From NCBI RefSeq assembly GCF_000280905.1, contig NZ_ALAP01000030.1, forward strand, positions 181,392 to 245,391: a DNA stretch of 64,000 nucleotides, in the 5' to 3' direction. The first letter of the stretch is position 1; each line of letters opens with the position of its first letter. This document shows positions 44,196 to 54,007 of this stretch, piece by piece. The translations under genes and the position numbers were made by a program. Below the pieces are notes generated by a model that ran no database searches, was not told the origin of the DNA, and saw only the letters and a list, made by a program, of their open reading frames with translations. Source of the stretch: Streptomyces sp. AA1529. GTDB taxonomy: Bacteria > Actinomycetota > Actinomycetes > Streptomycetales > Streptomycetaceae.

Positions 44196-45839
44196 GTGAT
44201 GACCAGCAGGCGCGAGCACCCGACGAACGCCCCCGGCGCACCCCCAGCGCACCGGGCGGGCAGGACGACGCACCACCACGTCGCGCACACCGTGGCGGAG
44301 TGCGACGACGCGGACCTGAACGGCCTGTTCACCTACTGCCTCGCCGCACTGAGCGAACACGAATCCGCCCTCGCGGCACTGGGTGAGGCGCTCGCCCTCG
44401 CGGACCGCCAACGCGCCCGCGGACGCGCCCCCGAGGGCGAGCATGCCCTCCGGCCCTGGCTCTATGCACTGGCCCGCTGGGTCTGTGCCCGGTGGCTCGC
44501 CGACCAGCGGGCCGGGGAACGCGCAGGGCGCCCAGCGTCCGTCGCGCGCGAGTGCGCCGCTGGTCCCGCTGCCGCGCGGCGGGGGGCAGGCACCCGGGCG
44601 GCCGTCCGGCCCCCGGCCCCCGCCGCGTCTCCGCTCCGCCCGCCCGCCTCGCCCACCGCCGAGCGGGCCGCACCGTTCGGCGACGGCGGCCCCGGCCCGG
44701 CCGGGCACCTCCCCTCCCGCGTCCGGCGCCGGCGCGAACTGGCCGCACTGGCCTGGCCGGAGGCCGCAGGCACCTCCCCCGTGCAGCGCGAGGCCCTCGA
44801 ACTGTCCGTCCGCCACGGGCTGTCCGCCGCCCAGATCGCGGCGATCCTCTCGCTGCCGCCCGCCGCGGCCGAGGACCTGCTGCTGCACGCCGCCTGCGAG
44901 GTCGAGCGGACCAGGGCGGCGCTGCACGTCGTCGAGTCCGGCGGCTGCGCCGTGGTCGCCCGGCTCGCGGGGGACGAGCGGCTGCTGTTGGGCACCGCAC
45001 TGCGCCGGGAGCTGCTGGAGCACGTGGACGAGTGCCCGCAGTGCCGCCGGGCCGCCGAGCGCGCCATGGCCGGCGTCTCCTGGCCGGGTACCGCGCCCGC
45101 CTCCGCCGAACTGGCCGTGGTCGCGGTGCCGCGGCCCGCCGTCGAGGCGGCGGTCGCGCTGGCGCGCCGGGCGAGGGCCCAGCGCACCCCGCGCTTCGAC
45201 CGTGCGGGCTACCCGCAGCGCGAGCAGCCGCGTCCGGCCCGCCGGGACAGGCTGCGCAGCCGCGCACTGACCTCGACGGTCGTCGCCGCGGTGCTGGCGG
45301 CGCCGGTGGTCGCGCTGTGGGCCGCCTACCGGGGGGCTCCCGCGACGGGCGAGCCGCAGGCCGACCGGTCGGCCACCGCGCCGGACACCGCGGAGGACGG
45401 CTGGAGCGGCGGTGCGACCCGGCCGGGCACCCTGGCTCCCCCGGCCGGCCCCCACGCAGGCCAGGCGGCACCGGACGGTGCGGCAGCGGGCCCGGTGGGC
45501 CGGGGGGCGCCGTCCCGCTCGGACGTCCGGGAGCCGTCCGGGCGCGGGACCGGTTCGCCGTCCGTGCCGACGGTGCGGCGGCCCGCGTCGAAACCGGCGG
45601 CGGCCCCGCACCGTTCGGTGCCGGTGTCGCGGCCCGCGGTGGCCGCGCCGAGCCTCGCGGCGGCCTCCCCGTCCGGCGGCGGTCCGCCTGCCGACAGCGG
45701 TCCGCCCTCCGGGAGCAGCTCCGCGGCGTCGACCGCCACCCCGTCCGCGGCGGAGCCGCCACCCGCGACGAGTCGGCCCGCGTTCGCCGACGTCGCGCCC
45801 TCCGGGCCGCCCCGGGCGCCGAGCCGGTCCCCGTCCTGA
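44196..45839 (+). CDS. ECF-sigma-like protein fused to zinc-finger and membrane anchor
   Basis: A 547-residue chimera-like protein. Residues 35-105 resemble sigma region 2 of ECF factors ([28 protein letters not shown]). A Pro/Ala linker leads to a region-4-like HTH (194-242: [34 protein letters not shown]). Residues 251-283 carry C251, H276, C280 and C283 in the spacing of anti-sigma zinc domains (HVDECPQC). One transmembrane helix (about 358-377) is followed by a 170-residue Pro/Ser/Ala extracytoplasmic tail. So a sigma-like part and an anti-sigma-like part with membrane anchor lie in one chain. Start GTG 44196 (or ATG 44199), leaderless. Whether it still binds RNA polymerase is unknown. 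Confidence 0.75.
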   Translation: MMTSRREHPTNAPGAPPAHRAGRTTHHHVAHTVAECDDADLNGLFTYCLAALSEHESALAALGEALALADRQRARGRAPEGEHALRPWLYALARWVCARWLADQRAGERAGRPASVARECAAGPAAARRGAGTRAAVRPPAPAASPLRPPASPTAERAAPFGDGGPGPAGHLPSRVRRRRELAALAWPEAAGTSPVQREALELSVRHGLSAAQIAAILSLPPAAAEDLLLHAACEVERTRAALHVVESGGCAVVARLAGDERLLLGTALRRELLEHVDECPQCRRAAERAMAGVSWPGTAPASAELAVVAVPRPAVEAAVALARRARAQRTPRFDRAGYPQREQPRPARRDRLRSRALTSTVVAAVLAAPVVALWAAYRGAPATGEPQADRSATAPDTAEDGWSGGATRPGTLAPPAGPHAGQAAPDGAAAGPVGRGAPSRSDVREPSGRGTGSPSVPTVRRPASKPAAAPHRSVPVSRPAVAAPSLAAASPSGGGPPADSGPPSGSSSAASTATPSAAEPPPATSRPAFADVAPSGPPRAPSRSPS

Positions 45840-45875
45840 ACGGAGGCGGGATCCCGCACCGCCCGGCCCGTCCGC

Positions 45876-45919
45876 CGCCGAGACCGCCGGAGCCTCCGGA
45901 GGCTCCGGCGGTCTCGGCG
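45876..45919. terminator. 44-bp perfect palindrome, bidirectional terminator
   Basis: Twenty-two bases (45876-45897) are followed with no spacer by their exact reverse complement (45898-45919), centred on CCTCCGGAGG. It sits between two convergent genes. The arms are perfect, so a long hairpin forms in RNA from either strand. Confidence 0.88.
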
Positions 45920-45939
45920 CGGGCCGTACGGCGAGGCCG

Positions 45940-46905
45940 TCACACCCCGGGCGACTCCGTGCGTCCCCGGTCGGCCCCGGCGCCGTGCGGGCCGGTCGCG
46001 TCCGGGCCGGCCTCGGCAGGATCGGGCCCGTCCGGGCCGTCCGGGCCGTCCGGCTCGCGGGCGGCGGCGGCACGGTCGGCCGCGGCGCGCGCCGTGGCCG
46101 GATGCTCGGCCAGCAGTGGAAGCTGACCGGCCAGCCGCTCGGCGCACAGCTCGGCCAGCCGGTCGTAGCCGGGCTTGCCCATCAGTTCGGTCAGCTCGGC
46201 GCGGTAGGACTCGTAGACCGGCTGCCCGGCGCCGTGTGCCGACGGCGCCGAGGTGCACCACCAGTGCAGGTCGTGTCCGCCCGACCCCCAGCCGCGCCGG
46301 TCGTACTCGCCGACGGTGACGTACAGCACCTCCTCGCCGTCCGGCAGCTCCACCCACTCGTAGCTGCGCCGGATCGGCACCTGCCAGCAGACGTCCGGCT
46401 TGGTCTCCAGCGGCTCGCGGTCCTCGCGCAGCGCGAGGGTGTGCAGCGCGCACCCGGCGCCGCCCTCGAACCCGGCCCGGTTGTTGAAGATGCAGGCGCC
46501 CTGCCAGCGGCGGGTCTGCCGCTCGCCCTCGTCGTTGACCTCGGCCCAGCCCAGGGCACCGGTGCCCACGTCGTGGAACTGCCAGGTCTCGGGCGTCAGC
46601 CGGGCCACGTGCCCGGCGACACGCTGCTCGTCCTCCTCGTCGGAGAAGTGGGCGCCCAGCGTGCAGCAGCCGTCGGCGGCGCGGCCGGGCGTGATGCCCT
46701 GGCAGCCGTTGCCGAACAGACAGTTCCAGCGGGACGTCAGCCACGTCAGGTCGCAGCGGAAGACCTGCTCGTCGTCGGCCGGGTCGGGGAACTCCACCCA
46801 GGCGCGGGTGACGTCGAGACCGACCTCCTCGTCGCGTGCCCGGGGCGCAGGCAGCGGCCGTGCGCCGTCCTGCTTCTTGTGCTTCGCCGCTTTCGTCTTA
46901 CCCAC
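45940..46905 (-). CDS. Cysteine-rich cytoplasmic protein of unknown function
   Basis: A 321-residue protein without signal or membrane segments. A basic start ([16 protein letters not shown]) leads to a conserved-looking core: [77 protein letters not shown] and [14 protein letters not shown]. At least nine cysteines fall in the first 200 residues, several in CxxxxC/CC spacing, suggesting a metal or iron-sulfur cluster of the YkgJ-like kind; this is inference. The last 50 residues are disordered. GTG 46905 is selected because TACGCT lies seven bases upstream (leaderless). Confidence 0.7.
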   Translation of the reverse strand: MGKTKAAKHKKQDGARPLPAPRARDEEVGLDVTRAWVEFPDPADDEQVFRCDLTWLTSRWNCLFGNGCQGITPGRAADGCCTLGAHFSDEEDEQRVAGHVARLTPETWQFHDVGTGALGWAEVNDEGERQTRRWQGACIFNNRAGFEGGAGCALHTLALREDREPLETKPDVCWQVPIRRSYEWVELPDGEEVLYVTVGEYDRRGWGSGGHDLHWWCTSAPSAHGAGQPVYESYRAELTELMGKPGYDRLAELCAERLAGQLPLLAEHPATARAAADRAAAAREPDGPDGPDGPDPAEAGPDATGPHGAGADRGRTESPGV

Positions 46906-46912
46906 ACCGCCC

Positions 46913-46918
46913 AGCGTA
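46913..46918 (-). promoter_or_regulatory. -10 box of leaderless promoter (cysteine-rich protein)
   Basis: TACGCT on the minus strand, seven bases before GTG 46905. Confidence 0.5.
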
Positions 46919-47111
46919 CGGGCCGCGGGCCGCGGTGCCCGGACGCCGCTCCCCGGTGTGCTGCGGCGCGGCCCGGACGGGGTGCGGCACACCGCGCGGC
47001 GCGGCGTGCCGCGGCGGGCTGCCGCGGCCGGGGGAACTCCCGTACCGTCGGCCGGGAGATGCCCCGGGGCCCGACCTGGAGGTACCCGCAGCGGCGGACC
47101 GGTGAGGAGGC

Positions 47112-47117
47112 TAGCGT
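47112..47117 (+). promoter_or_regulatory. -10 box of leaderless promoter (ppx)
   Basis: TAGCGT, seven bases before ATG 47125. A GGAGG at 47106-47110 would alternatively serve a GTG start at 47116. Confidence 0.45.
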
Positions 47118-47124
47118 GCTGGGT

Positions 47125-48057
47125 ATGAGACTCGGTGTCCTCGATGTGGGATCCAACACGGTCCATCTGCTCGTGGTGGACGCGCACCCCGGAGCCCGGC
47201 CGCTGCCGGCCTACTCCCACAAGACGGCGCTGCGGCTGGCCGAACTCCTGGAGGCGGACGGGTCGATCAGCGAGGAGGGCATCGACCGGATCTGCGCCAC
47301 GCTCACCGAGGCGCTGCAGATATCCGAGGACAAGGGGGTCGAGGCGCTGCTGCCGTTCGCGACCTCCGCGGTGCGCGAGGCGGCCAACGCGGAGCGGGTG
47401 CTGGACCGCATCGCCGCGGAGACCGGCGTCAAGCTGGAGGTGCTCTCCGGCGCCGACGAGGCGCGGCTGACGTTCCTCGCGGTGCGGCGCTGGTTCGGCT
47501 GGTCGGCGGGGCGGTTGCTGGTGCTGGACATCGGCGGCGGTTCGCTGGAGATCGCCTACGGGCTGGACGAGGACCCGGACGCCGCGGTGTCGCTGCCGTT
47601 GGGCGCCGGGCGGCTCACCTCCGGCTGGCTGCCGGGCGACCCGCCCGCCCCGGAGGACGTGCGGGCCCTGCGGCGGCATGTGCGCGCGGAGATCGCCCGC
47701 ACGGTGGGGGAGTTCAACCGGTTCAGCCCGCCCGACCACGTGGTGGCCACCTCCAAGACCTTCAAGCAGCTCGCCCGGATGGCGGGAGCGCCGCGCAGTG
47801 CGGAGGGTCTCTACGCCCGCCGGGTGCTGGGCCGGGGGGCGCTGGAGGAGTGGGTGCCGAAGCTCGCGGTGATGCCCGCGCAGGAGCGCGCGGCCCTGCC
47901 CGGGGTCTCGGAGGGGCGGGCCCGCCAGCTGCTGGCGGGCGCGCTGGTGGCGGAGGCGGCCCTGGATCTGTTCGCCGTCTCCGAGGTCGAGATCTGCCCG
48001 TGGGCGCTCCGCGAGGGCATCATCCTGCGCCGTCTGGACCGTCTCCGCACGGTGTGA
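47125..48057 (+). CDS. Ppx/GppA-family phosphatase (exopolyphosphatase-like)
   Basis: A 310-residue ASKHA-fold enzyme of the Ppx/GppA family, hydrolysing polyphosphate or pppGpp. Phosphate-1 motif [20 protein letters not shown] (residues 2-21) and phosphate-2 [20 protein letters not shown] are intact, with [15 protein letters not shown] and the catalytic-glutamate region [14 protein letters not shown] between them. Short form without the HD domain, as in the mycobacterial Ppx1 type. ATG 47125 (leaderless, TAGCGT) or GTG 47116 may start it. The TIM-barrel gene follows 95 bp later. Confidence 0.9.
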   Translation: MRLGVLDVGSNTVHLLVVDAHPGARPLPAYSHKTALRLAELLEADGSISEEGIDRICATLTEALQISEDKGVEALLPFATSAVREAANAERVLDRIAAETGVKLEVLSGADEARLTFLAVRRWFGWSAGRLLVLDIGGGSLEIAYGLDEDPDAAVSLPLGAGRLTSGWLPGDPPAPEDVRALRRHVRAEIARTVGEFNRFSPPDHVVATSKTFKQLARMAGAPRSAEGLYARRVLGRGALEEWVPKLAVMPAQERAALPGVSEGRARQLLAGALVAEAALDLFAVSEVEICPWALREGIILRRLDRLRTV

Positions 48058-48140
48058 GCCCCGCTCGCGGCGGCCGCCGGCGTGCCGGGCCCGGCGGCCG
48101 GGCGGCGGGGGCCGGTCCCTCACGGGTGGCGAACCGCGCT

Positions 48141-48146
48141 TAGGGT
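48141..48146 (+). promoter_or_regulatory. -10 box of leaderless promoter (TIM-barrel gene)
   Basis: TAGGGT, six bases before GTG 48153. Confidence 0.5.
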
Positions 48147-48152
48147 GGCTGG

Positions 48153-49040
48153 GTGGGCATCGAAAGCGTGCGGGTCCCCCAGGCGAAGATCGCACTGTCG
48201 ACGGCCTCGGTGTACCCGGAGTCGACGGCTGCGGCCTTCGAGATCGCCGCGCGCCTCGGCTACGACGGCGTCGAGGTCATGGTGTGGACCGACCCGGTCA
48301 GCCAGGACGTCGAGGCGCTGCGGCGGCTGTCCGACTTCCACGGGGTGCCGATCCTGGCCGTGCACGCGCCGTGCCTGCTCATCACGCAGCGCGTCTGGTC
48401 CACCGATCCGTGGGCGAAGCTGGTCCGGGCCAGGGCGGCGGCCGAGACGCTCGGTGCGTCCACCGTCGTGGTGCATCCGCCGTTCCGCTGGCAGCGCTCC
48501 TACGCGCGGGAGTTCGAGCGCGGGGTGTGGCGGATGGCGGACGAGACCGACGTGCGGTTCGCGGTCGAGAACATGTACCCCTGGCGCTACCGGGACCGGG
48601 AGATGCTGGCCTACGCACCCGACTGGGACCCCACCCGGAACGACTACCGGCACTTCACGATCGACCTCTCGCACACGGCGACGGCCCGCAACGACACCCT
48701 CGCCATGGTGGACCGGATGGGCGACCGCCTGGGGCATGTGCACCTCGCCGACGGGAGCGGTTCGGCCAAGGACGAGCACCTGGTCCCGGGGCGGGGCGCG
48801 CAGCCCTGCGCGGAGGTCCTGGAGCGGCTGGCCGCCCGCGGGTTCGACGGCCATGTGGTCGTCGAGGTGAACACGCGGCGTGCCATGTCGGCTGCCGAGC
48901 GCGAGGAGGACCTGGCGGAGGCCCTGGCCTACACCCGGCTGCATCTCGCCGCCCCCGGCGCCGCTCCGGCCGACGGAACCGGCGACGAGCGGGGCGGCCG
49001 ACGGGCCGCCGGCCGCCGCATGGGCCGGAGGAAGGCGTGA
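48153..49040 (+). CDS. Sugar-phosphate isomerase/epimerase-like TIM-barrel protein
   Basis: A 295-residue member of the xylose-isomerase-like AP-endonuclease-2 barrel family. Visible beta-strand ends with putative metal ligands: [63 protein letters not shown] and [11 protein letters not shown], together giving the His/Glu/Asp set typical of divalent-metal isomerases or endonuclease IV. The substrate cannot be told. The tail is basic. Its stop overlaps the start of the TetR gene (GTGA), so the regulator may respond to its pathway. Confidence 0.85.
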   Translation: MGIESVRVPQAKIALSTASVYPESTAAAFEIAARLGYDGVEVMVWTDPVSQDVEALRRLSDFHGVPILAVHAPCLLITQRVWSTDPWAKLVRARAAAETLGASTVVVHPPFRWQRSYAREFERGVWRMADETDVRFAVENMYPWRYRDREMLAYAPDWDPTRNDYRHFTIDLSHTATARNDTLAMVDRMGDRLGHVHLADGSGSAKDEHLVPGRGAQPCAEVLERLAARGFDGHVVVEVNTRRAMSAAEREEDLAEALAYTRLHLAAPGAAPADGTGDERGGRRAAGRRMGRRKA

Positions 49041-49744
49041 GCGGGGGCTCCGCAGCCGGGGAGCCGGCGCCCGCACCCCGCAGGCGGGGCCGCCCGGCGC
49101 GGCGTACCGAGGACGGGCCCGGGACGCGGGAGCGGATCCTGGCGTCGGCCCGGGGCGAGTTCGCCGAGCACGGCTACGACAAGGTCTCCGTCCGGGCCAT
49201 CGCACGCGGCGCCGGGGTGGACGCGGCGCTGGTCCACCACTACTTCGGCACCAAGGAGCAGGTGTTCGCCGCCGCGGTCGAGGGTGCCATCGCGCCGGTG
49301 CTGATCGTCCCGGAGCTGGTCCGGGAGACCGCGCTGGAGGCGGTGGGGGAGACCGTCACCCGCAGGTTCCTGGAGACGTGGGAGGACCCCGCGACCCGGG
49401 CGCCGCTGCTGGCGATCGTCCGTTCGGCGGTCAACAACGAGCGGGCGGCGGCCGTCTTCCGCGGCCTGCTGACCCGGAACCTGCTCAGCCGGCTGGCGGC
49501 CCGGCTCGCCGCGCCGGACGCGGAGCTGCGGGTCGCGCTGGCGGCGGCCCAACTGGTCGGTGCGGCTCTGCTGCGGCACGTCATCCGACTGGAGCCGCTG
49601 GCCTCCGAGCCGCTGGCGACCGTGACCGCCCGACTGGCGTCGGTCGTCCAGCACCATCTCACCGGTCCGGCCCCCGCGGGCGGGCCGGACCCGGCGGGTG
49701 AGCGGGGCCCGGCGGGCGGCCATGGGCTGCGGACCACGGGCTGA
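49037..49744 (+). CDS. TetR-family transcriptional regulator
   Basis: A 235-residue regulator. After a 30-residue Arg/Pro tail comes [20 protein letters not shown], then [20 protein letters not shown], the TetR HTH. The rest contains [19 protein letters not shown], the TetR_C-type dimer domain, and a Gly/Pro-rich end. GTG 49037 overlaps the previous stop; GGAGGAAGG lies just upstream. It is translationally coupled to the isomerase-like gene. Target unknown. Confidence 0.9.
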   Translation: MSGGSAAGEPAPAPRRRGRPARRTEDGPGTRERILASARGEFAEHGYDKVSVRAIARGAGVDAALVHHYFGTKEQVFAAAVEGAIAPVLIVPELVRETALEAVGETVTRRFLETWEDPATRAPLLAIVRSAVNNERAAAVFRGLLTRNLLSRLAARLAAPDAELRVALAAAQLVGAALLRHVIRLEPLASEPLATVTARLASVVQHHLTGPAPAGGPDPAGERGPAGGHGLRTTG

Positions 49745-49930
49745 GCCCGATTCCGTCCACCATCCGGACCCCCTGTCCGGATCCTGAGCGGTAGGCGTAC
49801 GCTCGGATGTTCCACGTACCGCACGATTCCCTCGTACGGCAGTGTTCATCTCGGATCATCTCGGATACGTACCGCAGCGGTCGCCGGGCCCACCGCCGTG
49901 GCGGCCGCCCGCACCAAGGGAGGGGCAGCC

Positions 49931-51784
49931 ATGCCCGAGCTGAGGTCCCGCACCGTCACCCACGGACGCAACATGGCGGGGGCGCGTGCCCTCATGCAGG
50001 CATCCGGTGTAGCGCGCGAGGACTTCGGCAAGCCGATCGTCGCGGTCGCCAACAGCTTCACCGAGTTCGTGCCGGGCCACACCCACCTGCAGCCGGTGGG
50101 CCGGATCGTCAGCGAGGCGGTCAAGGCCGCGGGCGGCATCCCGCGCGAGTTCAACTCGATCGCGGTGGACGACGGCATCGCCATGGGCCACAGCGGCATG
50201 CTCTACTCGCTGCCCTCCCGGGACCTGATCGCCGACTCCGTCGAGTACATGGTCGAGGCGCACTGCGCGGACGCGCTGATCTGCATCTCCAACTGCGACA
50301 AGATCACCCCCGGGATGCTGATGGCCGCCATGCGGCTCAATGTGCCCACCGTCTTCGTCTCCGGCGGTCCCATGGAGGCCGGCCGGGCGACGCTGGTGAA
50401 CGGCACCGTCCGCAAGCTGGACCTGATCGACGCGATGTCCGAGGCCGCCAACGACAAGGTCTCCGACGAGGACATCCTGCGCATCGAGGAGAACGCCTGC
50501 CCGACCTGCGGCTCCTGCTCGGGCATGTTCACCGCGAACTCCATGAACTGCCTCACCGAGGCCATCGGCCTGGCCCTGCCCGGCAACGGCTCGGTGCTGG
50601 CCACCCACACCGCCCGCAAGGAGCTGTACGAGACGGCGGGCCGCACGGTCGTGGAGATCGCCCGGCGCTACTACGACCAGGACGACGCGAGCGTCCTGCC
50701 GCGCAACGTCGGCTCCCGCGCCGCATTCGAGAACGCCATGGCCCTGGACATCGCCATGGGCGGCTCCACCAACACGATCCTGCACCTGCTGGCCGCGGCC
50801 CAGGAGGCCGGGCTGGAGTTCACGATGCACGACATCGACCAGCTCTCCCGCGCCCTGCCGTGCCTGGCCAAGGTCGCCCCGAACGTGGCCCCGGGCGGCA
50901 CCTACTACATGGAGGACGTGCACCGGGCCGGCGGCATCCCCGCCATCCTGGGCGAACTCCACCGCGGCGGGCTGCTCAACGAGGACGTGCGCACCGTGCA
51001 CGCCGACTCGCTGGAGGAGTGGCTCAAGACCTGGGACATCCGCAGCGACTCGCCCGCGCCGCGGGCCGTGGAGCTCTTCCACGCGGCGCCCGGCTGCAAG
51101 CGCTCCGCCGAGGCGTTCTCGCAGTCCGAGCGCTGGGAGTCGCTGGACACGGACGCGGCGGGCGGCTGCATCCGCGACGTCGAGCACGCCTACTCCGCCG
51201 AGGGCGGGCTGGCGGTGCTGTACGGCAACCTGGCCGAGAACGGCTGCGTGGTGAAGACCGCGGGCGTCGACGAGTCGATCCTCACCTTCACCGGCCCCGC
51301 CGTGGTCTGCGAGTCCCAGGACGAGGCCGTCCAGAAGATCCTCGACAAGACGGTCGGGGAGGGCGACGTCGTCGTCATCCGCTACGAGGGCCCCAAGGGC
51401 GGCCCCGGCATGCAGGAGATGCTCTATCCCACCTCGTTCCTCAAGGGCCGCGGGCTGGGCAAGGCGTGCGCGCTGATCACCGACGGCCGGTTCTCCGGCG
51501 GCACCTCGGGGCTGTCCATCGGCCACATCTCCCCGGAGGCGGCGGGCGGCGGCACGATCGCGCTGGTGGAGGACGGCGATCCGGTCGTCATCGACATCCC
51601 CGAACGGCAGCTGCGCCTGGACGTCCCCGAGGAGACGCTCGCCGCCCGCCGCGAGGCGCTGGCCGGCCGGTACGCGCCCGTCGGCCGCGAGCGCAAGGTC
51701 TCCACCGCGCTGCGCGCCTACGCGGCGATGGCCACCAGCGCCGACCGGGGTGCCGTCCGCGACGTGACCCAGCTGGAGCGCTGA
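49931..51784 (+). CDS. ilvD: Dihydroxy-acid dehydratase IlvD
   Basis: A 617-residue iron-sulfur dehydratase in valine, isoleucine and pantothenate precursor synthesis. It converts 2,3-dihydroxy-isovalerate to 2-ketoisovalerate, which also feeds pantothenate. Cluster cysteines are seen in [14 protein letters not shown] and [32 protein letters not shown] and [20 protein letters not shown] are family blocks, and [20 protein letters not shown] is the C-terminal active-site block. AAGGGAGGGG precedes ATG 49931. Complete and typical in length. Confidence 0.97.
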   Translation: MPELRSRTVTHGRNMAGARALMQASGVAREDFGKPIVAVANSFTEFVPGHTHLQPVGRIVSEAVKAAGGIPREFNSIAVDDGIAMGHSGMLYSLPSRDLIADSVEYMVEAHCADALICISNCDKITPGMLMAAMRLNVPTVFVSGGPMEAGRATLVNGTVRKLDLIDAMSEAANDKVSDEDILRIEENACPTCGSCSGMFTANSMNCLTEAIGLALPGNGSVLATHTARKELYETAGRTVVEIARRYYDQDDASVLPRNVGSRAAFENAMALDIAMGGSTNTILHLLAAAQEAGLEFTMHDIDQLSRALPCLAKVAPNVAPGGTYYMEDVHRAGGIPAILGELHRGGLLNEDVRTVHADSLEEWLKTWDIRSDSPAPRAVELFHAAPGCKRSAEAFSQSERWESLDTDAAGGCIRDVEHAYSAEGGLAVLYGNLAENGCVVKTAGVDESILTFTGPAVVCESQDEAVQKILDKTVGEGDVVVIRYEGPKGGPGMQEMLYPTSFLKGRGLGKACALITDGRFSGGTSGLSIGHISPEAAGGGTIALVEDGDPVVIDIPERQLRLDVPEETLAARREALAGRYAPVGRERKVSTALRAYAAMATSADRGAVRDVTQLER

Positions 51785-51797
51785 CACCTCCCGGGGA

Positions 51798-51865
51798 ACG
51801 GCGGCCCGAGGACGGCGGCCCAGGGGACCGCGGCCCAGGGGTCGGCGGCCCGGGGAACGGCGGCC
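51798..51865. repeat. 15-bp tandem repeat after ilvD
   Basis: Five imperfect units with the core CGGCGGCCC and a trailing AGGG or GGGG, period 14-15 bp. They fill most of the gap before the next gene and look like a minisatellite. Confidence 0.7.
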
Positions 51866-51924
51866 CCGGGGAGCGCCGGGCCGCGGGCCGGAGGGGCCCG
51901 GCGGGCGCGGCGCCGCTCCCGGGC

Positions 51925-51930
51925 CATAAT
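51925..51930 (+). promoter_or_regulatory. -10 box of leaderless promoter (membrane protein)
   Basis: CATAAT, six bases before GTG 51937, close to the ideal TATAAT. Confidence 0.55.
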
Positions 51931-51936
51931 CGAGAC

Positions 51937-52437
51937 GTGCCCCAGGACCACGGAAACCCCGACGCACCGGCCCCCGAACCGCTCCGCTTCTACGGCACCA
52001 CGTGGGTCGACCACTCCGGCGGCTACGCGCTGCGCCGCGCCGCATTGGGGGTGGGCGCGGTGCTTGCGGCCGCCGCGGGCGCGGTCGTGCTGCGCTTCGC
52101 GTACCAGGGCGTGGTGCTGGCCGACATCGGCAGCTGGGCGAGCCTGCTGCTGGTCGCCGCGTTCGCGGTGTGCAGCGCGCTCGCGTTCTCCCGCACCCTC
52201 ACCTCCTACGGCCGCCGCCCCGACGAGCGGGACGCGGCGGCCGAGTCCTCGATGCGGAGCATCCGGCTCATCGGCTTCATCGGGGTGCTGCTCGCCTACG
52301 CGCTGCGCAGCTGCGTCGAGGCCCCCGGCGAGAAGCTGCACCGCGCCGAGTACGAGGCGGCCCGCGCCCGCCACGAACGACAGCGCAGCGCCCGCACCGG
52401 GAACCCCGCCGCCCGCCGCCGGAAGGGCAGGCGCTGA
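51937..52437 (+). CDS. Small three-helix membrane protein
   Basis: A 166-residue protein of unknown function. After the polar start (PQDHGNPDAPAPEPLRFYGT) come three hydrophobic segments: ALGVGAVLAAAAGAVVLRFA, WASLLLVAAFAVCSALAFS and LIGFIGVLLAYALRS. A basic tail (YEAARARHERQRSARTG) ends it. Positively charged ends suggest a cytoplasmic C-terminus. Leaderless GTG with CATAAT six bases upstream. No neighbour points to a role. Confidence 0.7.
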   Translation: MPQDHGNPDAPAPEPLRFYGTTWVDHSGGYALRRAALGVGAVLAAAAGAVVLRFAYQGVVLADIGSWASLLLVAAFAVCSALAFSRTLTSYGRRPDERDAAAESSMRSIRLIGFIGVLLAYALRSCVEAPGEKLHRAEYEAARARHERQRSARTGNPAARRRKGRR

Positions 52438-52747
52438 GCTTCCCGGGCTGAGAGCGCGAAACCGATTCCCGTCACCCGCTCCGTAATGAAGGCCCTGGTC
52501 GGAGACCAGGGCCTGGTCACAGCTGTGCAAGACCTTCGACTGGACGTTGAGAGACAGCAGCCGGTACTCGGCCTGGTCCGGTAGCAGCGCCGCTCGGCCC
52601 GAGGAGACGCGGGCGCGGCGCGTTTCCCGTCACCACGCCCGGAGCTTGCGGCATCGAGCCGACGTCGAGCCGGTAGTGCATACGGATGCCATCGGGGCCG
52701 ACTCATCCCAGAGTCGGCCCGGACGCCGTGCTGACGTGCTCGAAGGC
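52438..52747. other. Intergenic stretch at the edge of the accessory operon (310 bp)
   Basis: No convincing gene. It contains one strong hairpin (52491-52513) and otherwise unstructured sequence with less G/C-biased codon-like pattern than the flanks. The reverse strand shows a short open stretch (LPDQAEYRLLSLNVQSK-like) with no start or family; it may be a worn remnant of an inserted element. Confidence 0.4.
52491..52513. terminator. 10-bp perfect hairpin
   Basis: GGCCCTGGTC (52491-52500) pairs with GACCAGGGCC (52504-52513) around GGA. It lies between convergent genes and probably ends both the membrane-protein gene and the NUDIX operon. Confidence 0.75.
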
Positions 52748-53185
52748 TCAGAGCGGTGCCTCGACACCGAGGCTTCCCGCCTTGATGGCTCCCCGTAGGA
52801 CGTGGGCGATCTCCTCGGGCTTGAGGTCGATACCGTCGAGCCCCTCCATGGTCAGCGGAATCTCTTCCAGCGCGTATTCACCGCGGCCCTCGGCGCTGAA
52901 CTCGGGACCGGTGCGGTCGTCGAAGGACCAGGTCGCGATGCGAGCGAGGTAGAAGAGCTGCCGCTCGTCGTCGGACTCCATCGTGTGGAGGAGGCGGATG
53001 ATGTCGGCCTTCCCCGCGATCTCCTCGTGGATCTCCCGGTGGAGGGCCGCCTCCCGGGACCGGTCGCTGGGTTCGACGCCGCCGCCGGGCAGGACCCAGT
53101 ATGCGGGGATGCCGGGCCGGGTGCGGCGGATGACCAGCGTCGTGTCGTCTGCGGTGACGAGGACGGCGCGGACTCGTTCCATCAT
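52748..53185 (-). CDS. NUDIX hydrolase
   Basis: A 145-residue NUDIX-fold protein, last gene of the accessory minus-strand operon. The strand before the box is YWVLPGGGVEPSD, and the box reads REAALHREIHEEIAG, with metal-binding glutamates in REIHEE. It has one residue more than the textbook box between the first Gly and REUXEE, and Ala instead of the usual final Gly, a variant I have seen in actinobacterial members. It would hydrolyse a nucleoside diphosphate linked to another moiety (X). Its place with a nucleotidyltransferase and two kinases suggests it trims or proofreads a nucleotide-linked intermediate. It starts at ATG 53185 or 53182. Confidence 0.85.
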   Translation of the reverse strand: MMERVRAVLVTADDTTLVIRRTRPGIPAYWVLPGGGVEPSDRSREAALHREIHEEIAGKADIIRLLHTMESDDERQLFYLARIATWSFDDRTGPEFSAEGRGEYALEEIPLTMEGLDGIDLKPEEIAHVLRGAIKAGSLGVEAPL

Positions 53186-53215
53186 TTCGGTTTGTCTCCT
53201 TGCTCGTCGGTGGTC

Positions 53216-54007
53216 TCAGTGCAACAGCCAGCCGCCGTCGACGTGGATGGACTGCCCCGTGATGAACGAGGCGGAAGGGCCCACGAGAAATGCCACCAGA
53301 GCCGCGACATCCTCGGGCCGCCCACGACGCGGAACACACTGGCGCTTGATCTGGTCCTCCGGCCGCGCACGGTGCCGGGCGGGGAGGGTCTTCTCGGCCT
53401 CGACCTGGATGGCCCCGGGCAGGACCGTGTTGACGCAGATCCCGTATGGGCCCAGTTCGCGGGCCAGGGAGCGAGTCAGTCCCAGCAGCCCCGCCTTCGC
53501 GGTGCTGTATGCGACGAGGTTCGTCCGGCCGGCGCGGGCGGTGACACTGCCGATGTTCACGATCCGGCCCCAGCGGCGTTCGATCATGCCGGGCGTGAGC
53601 ACGTGGCAGGCGCGGTAGTGAGCGGTGAGGTTCACGTCGAGGGAGTGGTTCCAAGCTGTCTCGCCGGTGTCCTGCCACGCAACACGGGGGTAGGAACCGG
53701 CGTTGTTCACCAGGATGTCTACGGGTCCGATCTCGGCGCGGACGCGGCCGACCATGGCATGAACGGAGCCTGGATCGGTCAGATCGGCGTTCACCGCGAT
53801 CCCGGGGCTGCCCGCGTGCTCGAAGGCGGCGAGGAGAGCGTGAGCGTCGGGGTCCTGGCCGAGGTGGTTAATCGCGACAGTCGCTCCGGCGGCAGCGAGG
53901 GCCCGTCCGATCTCGGCGCCGATGCCGGTGGCCCCGCCGGTGACGAGGGCGGTGCGGCCCTGGAGCGGCCAGGTCTGGAGAGGAGCCTCAAGCAGGGGCA
54001 GGGACAT
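53216..54007 (-). CDS. Short-chain dehydrogenase/reductase
   Basis: A 263-residue classical SDR. Cofactor motif [20 protein letters not shown] (TGxxxGxG), NNAGSYPRV, the catalytic serine in [12 protein letters not shown], and [12 protein letters not shown] (YxxxK). INHLGQDPD after strand 2 hints at NADP rather than NAD, but weakly. C-terminal [15 protein letters not shown] is typical. It starts inside the 3' end of the APH-like gene (20-base overlap), so the two are translated from the same mRNA. Substrate unknown; by context it reduces or oxidises the same small molecule that the kinase modifies. Confidence 0.9.
   Translation of the reverse strand: MSLPLLEAPLQTWPLQGRTALVTGGATGIGAEIGRALAAAGATVAINHLGQDPDAHALLAAFEHAGSPGIAVNADLTDPGSVHAMVGRVRAEIGPVDILVNNAGSYPRVAWQDTGETAWNHSLDVNLTAHYRACHVLTPGMIERRWGRIVNIGSVTARAGRTNLVAYSTAKAGLLGLTRSLARELGPYGICVNTVLPGAIQVEAEKTLPARHRARPEDQIKRQCVPRRGRPEDVAALVAFLVGPSASFITGQSIHVDGGWLLH

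Noticed and set aside
46906..48195. Upstream extension of the cysteine-rich protein across the ppx gene
   Set aside because: The frame stays open by chance; a leaderless promoter and start at 46905 explain the gene, and the extension is antisense to a clear Ppx/GppA coding sequence.
52500..52640. tRNA or attachment site near the hairpin at 52491-52513
   Set aside because: The fold is a plain 10-bp hairpin without cloverleaf arms or a TTC loop motif, and no duplicate of the sequence was found at the other end of the presumed island.
52748..53185. Pif-type plasmid immunity NUDIX gene of an integrative element
   Set aside because: NUDIX proteins occur in pSAM2-like elements, but no transfer, replication or integrase gene is nearby and the gene is the last of a metabolic-looking operon.
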